This document shows positions 58,737 through 64,000 of a DNA stretch of 64,000 bases, piece by piece (the first letter of the stretch is position 1; each line of letters begins with the position of its first letter). The position numbers and the translations under genes were made by a program. The notes beneath the pieces were generated by a model. The model was not told the origin of the DNA, ran no database searches, and worked only from the letters and a program-made list of their open reading frames with translations. Source of the DNA: JANWVO01 sp964458495 (lineage in GTDB: Bacteria > Acidobacteriota > Terriglobia > Bryobacterales > Bryobacteraceae); NCBI GenBank assembly GCA_964458495.1, contig CAYWJB010000008.1:151845-215844 (forward strand). Reading direction: 5' to 3'.

Positions 58737-60203
58737 ATGAAACGCGCACTTCTTGCTCTGGCCGCCATGCCGGCGCTGCTCGCGCAGACCGGGCTCTTCC
58801 CGGAACGCACGGACGTGGGAACCACAGGGCTGCCCGGGCGGACGCAGTACGATGCGGCCGCGGGCGCCTACCGCATCACGGGCGCCGGGGCCAACATCTG
58901 GGGCGCCGAAGACAGCTTCCACTTCGCGTGGAAGCGCGTGGCTGGGGACGTCGCTATCACGGCGGACGTCGCCTGGGCTGACACAGGCGGCCACGCGCAC
59001 AAGAAGGCCGGACCGATGCTGCGCGCCTCGCTGGATGCCGGTTCGCCACATGCCAGCGTCATGGTGCATGCCGACGGGCTGATCGCGCTGCAATACCGGC
59101 GCACGGAGGGTGGCCCTACAGGAGAGATCCGCTCGCCGCTGAAGGCCCCGGCGCGCGTTCGGCTGGCCCGGCACGGCAATGTGATTTCCTTCGAGGTGGC
59201 GCGCCCGGGCGGCGAGTTTCAGCCGGGCGGCGCACTGACCGTGGAGCTGCCCGGGACCGTGCATGCCGGGCTGGCCGTGTGCTCCCATGACGCGGCGCGC
59301 GCGGAGACGGCGCTGATCCGGGGCGTGGAACTGACCGAAGACGGCCCCTCGGCGGAGAAGGAGCGCGTGGTGGAATCGACGCTCGAGATCGTCGACATCC
59401 GCACCGGCGAGCGGCGAATCGTGCGGCGCGCGCTCGAGCACTTCGAAGCGCCCAACTGGACGCCGGACGGCAGGGCCCTTATCTACAACGGCGGCGGGCG
59501 CATCTGGCGCATCCCCGTGGAGGGCGGCGCGCCGGAGCTGATCTCCACCGGCGACGTGCGCTGCAACAACGACCACGTGATTTCGCCGGATGGCAAGCGG
59601 CTGGCCATCAGCGGAAGCGCGGGCCGCGACCCTTCGAAGATTTACATTGTGCCGATCACCGGCGGCACGCCGCGGCTGGTCACGGAGAAAGGGCCGTCAT
59701 ACCTGCACGGGTGGTCGCCCGATGGCAGGAAACTGGCCTATTGCGCGCAGAGGAACGGCGAATACGACATTTACGAGATCCCCGTGGATGGCGGGGAAGA
59801 AAAACGGCTGACCGATGCGCCGGGCCTCGACGACGGCCCCGAGTACTCGCCCGACGGCAGGCTGATCTACTTCAATTCGGACCGCACCGGGCTGATGCGA
59901 ATCTGGGGGATGAACGCCGACGGCAGCGCGCAGCGGATGATCTCGCAAGGGCCTGAGTCGGCCGACTGGTTCGCGCACTTCTCGCCGGACGGGAAGTGGA
60001 TCGCGTATCTCTCTTACGACAAGAGCGTGCAAGGGCACCCGCCGAACAAGGACGTCGTGATCCGGCTGGCGGAAGTCACTGGCGCCAACCCGCGCGTGCT
60101 CGTGACGCTGTTCGGGGGGCAGGGGACGATGAACGTACCCAACTGGTCGCCTGATTCGACGCGCTTCGCCTTCGTCAGCTACCGGCTGGTGAAAAAGAAG
60201 TAG
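58737..60203 (+). CDS. TolB-like beta-propeller protein with N-terminal concanavalin-like domain
   Basis: A 488-residue exported protein (signal MKRALLALAAMPALLAQTG). Residues about 20-210 form a beta-sandwich of the DUF1349/concanavalin type (SFHFAWKRVAGDVAITADVA, then GPMLRASLDAGSPHASVMVH). The C-terminal part has TolB/PD40 propeller repeats such as APNWTPDGRALIYNGGGRIW, ISPDGKRLAISG, YSPDGRLIYFNSDRTG and FSPDGKWIAYLSY. It probably binds or modifies polysaccharide or protein in the periplasm; no catalytic site is evident. It converges with kdsD with 13 nt between stops. Confidence 0.85.
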   Translation: MKRALLALAAMPALLAQTGLFPERTDVGTTGLPGRTQYDAAAGAYRITGAGANIWGAEDSFHFAWKRVAGDVAITADVAWADTGGHAHKKAGPMLRASLDAGSPHASVMVHADGLIALQYRRTEGGPTGEIRSPLKAPARVRLARHGNVISFEVARPGGEFQPGGALTVELPGTVHAGLAVCSHDAARAETALIRGVELTEDGPSAEKERVVESTLEIVDIRTGERRIVRRALEHFEAPNWTPDGRALIYNGGGRIWRIPVEGGAPELISTGDVRCNNDHVISPDGKRLAISGSAGRDPSKIYIVPITGGTPRLVTEKGPSYLHGWSPDGRKLAYCAQRNGEYDIYEIPVDGGEEKRLTDAPGLDDGPEYSPDGRLIYFNSDRTGLMRIWGMNADGSAQRMISQGPESADWFAHFSPDGKWIAYLSYDKSVQGHPPNKDVVIRLAEVTGANPRVLVTLFGGQGTMNVPNWSPDSTRFAFVSYRLVKKK

Positions 60204-60216
60204 GGCGGGAGTGTTC

Positions 60217-61188
60217 TCAAAAGGTCCCGCTCCCGCGTGCCTGGTAGATGTCGTGCAACCGCACCAGCCCGGCCGCGCGCCCGTCGCGATCCACGACCGG
60301 CAGCACGCTCAACTGCCGGGGGCGCCGCTCCATCAACAGCAGCGCGTCCCGCAGCAGCGCATCCGGCGCGATCGTCACTGGCGTCCGCGTCATCACGTCC
60401 TCGGCCCGCAGGCCGCGGATTTCGTCGTGGCGCTCCAACGCCCGCCGCAAGTCCCCGTCTGTGATCAGTCCCGCGAGCCGCCCCTCGTCGTCCAGGACGC
60501 AGGCGGCCCCCAGGGGCCGGCGCGTCATGGCAATCACCACCTCGCGCAGGCTGTCGCCGGGCCGCACGCACGGAACCTCCTCGCCCGCATGCATCGCATC
60601 ACGCACTCGCAGCCGCAAATTGCGCCCCAGTTGCCCGCCGGGATGCAGCAGGCCGAAATCCTCGGGGCTGAACCGGCGCGCCGCGGCCAGCGCCACCGCC
60701 AGCGCGTCGCCCAGGGCCGTGGCTACAATCGCGCTGGAAGCCGGAATCAGATTGTAGGGATCGCCCTCTTCTTCCACGGACGCGTCCAGCGCCACGTCGC
60801 ACAGGCGCGCCAGTTCCGTGTCCAACCGCCCGCAGATGGCGATTCGCGCCGTCCCCAGATCGCGCGCCCGCGCGGCCAGGCGCAGCACCTCCGCCGTCGA
60901 GCCGCTCTTGGAAACCGCCACCAAAACGTCGCCCGGCTCCAGCACGCCGAAGTCGCCGTGCTCGGCCTCCGCCGGATGCAAGAACACCGCCGGCATGCCC
61001 GTCGCGCAAAAGGTCGCGGCCAGCTTCCGCGCAGCCGCGCCGCTCTTGCCCATCCCTGCGGTGACAATCTTGCCCGCGCAGTCGGCCAGCAAATGCACGG
61101 CGCGCTCGAACTCCGCGCCCAGTCGCGCCGAAGCCCGCTCGATGGAGCGGGCTTCGCAGGCCAGCAGTTTGCGCGCGGCGTCGATCAT
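60217..61188 (-). CDS. kdsD: arabinose-5-phosphate isomerase KdsD/KpsF
   Basis: A 323-residue enzyme converting ribulose-5-phosphate to arabinose-5-phosphate for Kdo and lipopolysaccharide synthesis. An N-terminal SIS sugar-isomerase domain contains VTAGMGKSGAAARKLAATF and VAVSKSGSTAEVLRLAARAR; two C-terminal CBS domains follow (VRDAMHAGEEVPCVRPGDSL, and DVMTRTPVTIAPDALLRDAL). The DFGLLHPGGQLGR segment is characteristic of the family. It overlaps tig by 4 nt (ATGA at 61185-61188). Confidence 0.93.
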   Translation of the reverse strand: MIDAARKLLACEARSIERASARLGAEFERAVHLLADCAGKIVTAGMGKSGAAARKLAATFCATGMPAVFLHPAEAEHGDFGVLEPGDVLVAVSKSGSTAEVLRLAARARDLGTARIAICGRLDTELARLCDVALDASVEEEGDPYNLIPASSAIVATALGDALAVALAAARRFSPEDFGLLHPGGQLGRNLRLRVRDAMHAGEEVPCVRPGDSLREVVIAMTRRPLGAACVLDDEGRLAGLITDGDLRRALERHDEIRGLRAEDVMTRTPVTIAPDALLRDALLLMERRPRQLSVLPVVDRDGRAAGLVRLHDIYQARGSGTF

Positions 61189-62468
61189 TCCGTCTGCGCG
61201 GCTTCCGGCGGCACCTTCACCGCGTGATCGAACAGGAATTTCAGCGTCTTGTCCGTGATGATCCGGTTCACGATCGTCTGCATCCCGCCTTCCTTCTCCA
61301 GCTTCAGGCGGACTGCCGCCACCGGCTCGCGCCGCTGCCGCGCAATGCGCTGCACTTCCTGGTCGATCTCCTCTTCGGTCGCATGCAGATGCTCCGTGGA
61401 GGCGATCTTGCCCAGCAGCAGCGCCGCCTTCACGTCGTGCTTCGCCTGCTCGTACTGGTTCTGCCGGAGCTTCTCCCAGTCGATCCGGATCTTGCTCGTG
61501 TCCACGCCTTGCGAACGCAGCGAACGGAGCTGCCCGTCCAGCATGTTCTCGATCCGGTCGTCGATGTACGCCTCCGGCACCGGGAAGTCGTGCATGGCCA
61601 CCAGCTGGTCCACCAGCTCGTTCTTGGCCTTCACCTGCGCATCGTATTCCTTCTCGCGGAAAATGGCCTTGCGGATCTCCTCCCGCACCTCGTCGATCGA
61701 CTGGAAATCGCCCAGATCGCGCGCAAAGTCGTCGTTCGCCTCCGGCAACTCCTTGCGCCGGATCTGCTTCAGCGTGATCCGGAACCGCACCGTCCGCCCG
61801 GCGAGCCGCTCCACGCCGTAGTCTTCCGGATAGGTGATCTCCGCCTCGCGCTCGTCGCCCGGAACCGCCCCCCGGAGCGCCTCGGAAAACCCTTCAAACG
61901 TGTCCTTGCCACCAACCTCGATGTTGATATCGTCCTGCCTCAGCGGCTCGCCTTCGACGCCGGCGATCGTCTCCAGCGTCACCAGGCAATGGTCGCCGTC
62001 CTCCACCGGGCGCGGGTCGAGATTCACGAACTCGGCGCGCGACTCGCGCAGCTGGCTCAGCCTCGCCTCCACCTCTTCCTCGGTGACCACAGGCTCCGCG
62101 TAGGCCACCTTCAGCCCGCGAACCTCCTTCAGCTCGAACTCCGGCGCAACCTCGAACTCCGCCTTGAAGTGCACCTCCTCCCCTTCGTGAAAATGGAGGT
62201 CCTTGATCGACGGGCGGCTCACCACGCGAAGGTTCTCGCGCTCGCACGCCTGCTCCAGAAACTTCGGAACCAGGTTCTCGAGCGCCTCCTGGCGGATCTC
62301 CTGCGCATAGCGGCTGCGAATCAGGCTCGCCGGCGCCTTGCCCGGCCGAAAGCCCTGGATGTGCGCCTTCGAGCGGATCGATTCAGTGACTTTTTCGATC
62401 TCGGCCGCCACCGCCTCGGCGGGGATGGTGACCTCGATGGAGTGTTTGCAACCTTCAATCAGAGCCAA
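61185..62468 (-). CDS. tig: trigger factor
   Basis: A 427-residue ribosome-associated chaperone and peptidyl-prolyl isomerase. The N-terminal ribosome-binding domain has the signature IQGFRPGKAPASLIRSRYA near residues 38-56. A PPIase domain follows around 150-240 (DHCLVTLETIAGVEGE, YPEDYGVERLAGRTVRFRI), then the long helical C-terminal arms (ATEEEIDQEVQRIARQRR). The length matches the family. In many bacteria tig precedes clp genes; here kdsD follows instead, with a 4-nt overlap. Confidence 0.95.
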   Translation of the reverse strand: MALIEGCKHSIEVTIPAEAVAAEIEKVTESIRSKAHIQGFRPGKAPASLIRSRYAQEIRQEALENLVPKFLEQACERENLRVVSRPSIKDLHFHEGEEVHFKAEFEVAPEFELKEVRGLKVAYAEPVVTEEEVEARLSQLRESRAEFVNLDPRPVEDGDHCLVTLETIAGVEGEPLRQDDINIEVGGKDTFEGFSEALRGAVPGDEREAEITYPEDYGVERLAGRTVRFRITLKQIRRKELPEANDDFARDLGDFQSIDEVREEIRKAIFREKEYDAQVKAKNELVDQLVAMHDFPVPEAYIDDRIENMLDGQLRSLRSQGVDTSKIRIDWEKLRQNQYEQAKHDVKAALLLGKIASTEHLHATEEEIDQEVQRIARQRREPVAAVRLKLEKEGGMQTIVNRIITDKTLKFLFDHAVKVPPEAAQTE

Positions 62469-62531
62469 AGAAATTACCTCCGGACAGACGAAGGCGCGCC
62501 CCCCGCAGAGGCGCGCCGGATGATACCAGCC

Positions 62532-63719
62532 TTAGCGGGCGGCCGTCGCGACCCGGGCGTCTTCCCGCAACGCGGCGGCCTTGTCCGCCGCCTCCCACGT
62601 GAATGTTTCTTCCTTCCGGCCAAAGTGGCCGAACGCCGCCGTCGCGCGGTAGATCGGGCGCCGGAGCTTGAGGTGCTCGATGATGCCCCGCGGGGTCAGC
62701 GGGAAGTGGGCTCGAACCAGTTCCGTCAGCCGCTCTTCGTCGATGATGCCCGTGCCGAAAGTGTTCACCAGCACGCTCACCGGATCGGCCACGCCGATCG
62801 CGTACGCCAGCTGCACCTCGCAGCGGCTCGCCAGCCCGGCGGCCACGATGTTCTTCGCAATGTAGCGCGCCATGTAGCATGCCGAGCGGTCCACCTTCGT
62901 CGGATCCTTGCCGGAAAACGCGCCGCCGCCGTGGCGTCCCATCCCGCCGTAAGTATCGACGATGATCTTGCGCCCGGTGAGTCCTGTGTCGCCGTGCGGT
63001 CCGCCCACCTCGAAACAGCCCGTCGGATTGATGTGCAGCTTCGCCCCTTCCAGCATTTCGGCGGGAATCACAGCGCGGATGATCTTCTGCTCGATCTCCT
63101 CTTTCAACCCGTCCGGCATCGCGTTCGGCTTTTCAGGATGCGGATCGTGCTGCGTGGAGACCACCACCGCGTCCACGCGCACCGGGCGTCCATTGACATA
63201 TTCCACACTCACTTGGCTCTTCCCGTCGGGACGCAGATGCGCCACCTCGCCGTTGCGCCGCGCCTCCGAAAGCCGCCTCACCAGCCGGTGCGCCAGCATG
63301 ATCGGCATCGGCATCAGCTCTTCGGTCTCGTCGCACGCGTAGCCGAACATCATCCCCTGGTCGCCCGCGCCGCCCGTGTCCACCCCCATGGCGATGTGCG
63401 GCGATTGCCCGTGGATCAGGTTCATCACCGAGCAGGATTTGTAGTCGAAGCCATACTCCGAGTTGGTGAAGCCGATGTCCTTCACCACGCCGCGCACCAC
63501 GTCAGGAAGGTCTTTGAAGAACTGGAGGTTTGTGGTGGTGATTTCGCCGGCGACAATGACGGTTCCCGTCGTGACCAGCGTCTCGCAGGCGACGCGCCCG
63601 TTCGGGTCCGTCTTGTAAATCTCGTCGAGAACAGCGTCGCTGATCTGGTCGGCAATCTTGTCGGGATGCCCCTCGGTGACAGACTCCGAGGTAAAGATGT
63701 GACGTCTTGAGTCAGGCAA
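62532..63719 (-). CDS. metK: S-adenosylmethionine synthetase MetK
   Basis: A ~395-residue enzyme making SAM from methionine and ATP. Motifs include FTSESVTEGHPDKIADQISD with the ATP-binding His, IGFTNSEYGFDYKSCSVMN, INPTGCFEVGGPHGDTGLTG and DTYGGMGRHGGGAFSGKDPT. TTG at 63719 is preferred over the in-frame TTG at 63725: the ribosome binding site AGGAGG (63728-63733) lies 8 nt from the former but only 2 nt from the latter. A long leader with alternative pairings and a clear promoter lie upstream. tig is 63 nt downstream. Confidence 0.95.
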   Translation of the reverse strand: MPDSRRHIFTSESVTEGHPDKIADQISDAVLDEIYKTDPNGRVACETLVTTGTVIVAGEITTTNLQFFKDLPDVVRGVVKDIGFTNSEYGFDYKSCSVMNLIHGQSPHIAMGVDTGGAGDQGMMFGYACDETEELMPMPIMLAHRLVRRLSEARRNGEVAHLRPDGKSQVSVEYVNGRPVRVDAVVVSTQHDPHPEKPNAMPDGLKEEIEQKIIRAVIPAEMLEGAKLHINPTGCFEVGGPHGDTGLTGRKIIVDTYGGMGRHGGGAFSGKDPTKVDRSACYMARYIAKNIVAAGLASRCEVQLAYAIGVADPVSVLVNTFGTGIIDEERLTELVRAHFPLTPRGIIEHLKLRRPIYRATAAFGHFGRKEETFTWEAADKAAALREDARVATAAR

Positions 63720-63792
63720 CTTCAAGCCCTCCTGGAAAGTAGGGATGCTCCGCGCGGACTCACACGGAGGCCGAGCCGGCGGGAATCAGCCA
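63720..63792 (-). promoter_or_regulatory. metK leader with mutually exclusive pairings around the ribosome binding site
   Basis: In the minus-strand transcript, CUCCG (genomic 63765-63769) can pair with CGGAG (63748-63752) to form a hairpin, or the overlapping CCUCC (63766-63770) can pair with GGAGG of the ribosome binding site (within 63728-63733). The two pairings use the same bases and cannot coexist. A further CCCU/AGGG pairing next to the ribosome binding site is possible. It resembles a translational riboswitch, but matches no SAM-riboswitch class I can recall. Confidence 0.4.
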
Positions 63793-63798
63793 ACCCTC

Positions 63799-63828
63799 AG
63801 TCTAACGGACCGCTTCCAAACGCGTCAA
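63799..63828 (-). promoter_or_regulatory. metK: sigma-70-type promoter of metK
   Basis: On the minus strand TTGACG (63823-63828) is separated by 18 nt from TAGACT (63799-63804). TTGACG matches the -35 consensus at five of six bases; the -10 hexamer matches at four. The predicted start is near 63792, giving a leader of about 70 nt before metK. Confidence 0.65.
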
Positions 63829-63949
63829 TTTCAGCCCGCCGGATGGGGCCTCCGCGCAGCTGAACGGCTCCCGCCGCGGGTCGACATGCGAAACCGGCGC
63901 TCCGCAACCACAGAAACGCGCCTGCTGCAAACTGCGTGGGAAAAAGGAA

Positions 63950-64000
<51 letters not shown>

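Noticed and set aside
61224..63710. 828-codon plus-strand frame opposite tig and metK
   Set aside because: Antisense shadow of two well-recognised housekeeping genes.

Overview
The window is GC-rich bacterial chromosome, very probably from an acidobacterium of the Solibacter/Bryobacter group. This assignment is an inference from gene content: an Oar-like TonB-dependent receptor with a carboxypeptidase-regulatory plug extension, a membrane-anchored winged-helix regulator beside it, many secreted proteins of unknown family, a BshB1-type deacetylase and a Pil-Chp type chemosensory operon. No rRNA or marker-gene comparison was possible. Genes are densely packed, often with ATGA stop/start overlaps, and the high GC content gives long antisense shadow frames that are not reported.

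Layout. 0.1-6.9 kb: a MerR/TPR protein, then a DUF2760 protein, two unusual Hsp70-like proteins and thiL. 7.0-10.6 kb: a large hybrid two-component sensor on the minus strand. 10.7-11.8 kb: a small unknown protein, a PP-loop ATPase and tRNA-Arg. 11.8-22.4 kb: an accessory-looking stretch between tRNA-Arg and tRNA-Thr. It holds an IS481 transposase remnant, a regulator/TonB receptor pair with three downstream secreted proteins (probably a nutrient or glycan acquisition locus), a block of three long imperfect repeats and an ISL3-type transposase remnant.

22.5-33.7 kb: an M3 peptidase, a CpsB-like PHP protein, an HU-like/TIR gene pair, a TPR protein, uvrC, two metallophosphoesterases, a PfkB kinase, a membrane glycosyltransferase and a dapF homologue. 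33.7-41.1 kb: an eight-gene minus-strand run with a degenerate beta-lactamase-fold protein, a cupin, bshB1, a rhomboid protease, a PfkB kinase, a secreted PHP-esterase fusion, an exported methyltransferase and an unknown secreted protein. 41.2-47.5 kb: greA, a CDP-alcohol phosphatidyltransferase, acpS, purU, a TlpA/DsbD-alpha pair and two glycosyltransferases. 47.6-56.6 kb: a five-gene chemosensory operon (PilG-, PilH-, CheW-, PilJ- and ChpA-like), probably controlling type IV pili or similar surface behaviour. 56.7-64 kb: a membrane protein, an ECF sigma/anti-sigma pair, a TolB-like protein, kdsD, tig, metK and the 3' part of tRNA-Asp.

The observations most worth following up are: a small HU-like protein translationally coupled to an HU-like/TIR fusion with an upstream 12-bp palindrome; a metK leader in which two mutually exclusive pairings involve the ribosome binding site; repeated placement of -10-like hexamers 6-8 nt before start codons, suggesting leaderless transcripts; a DapF homologue with Ser in place of the second catalytic Cys; a beta-lactamase-fold protein lacking its SxxK motif; and a secreted PHP-esterase fusion.
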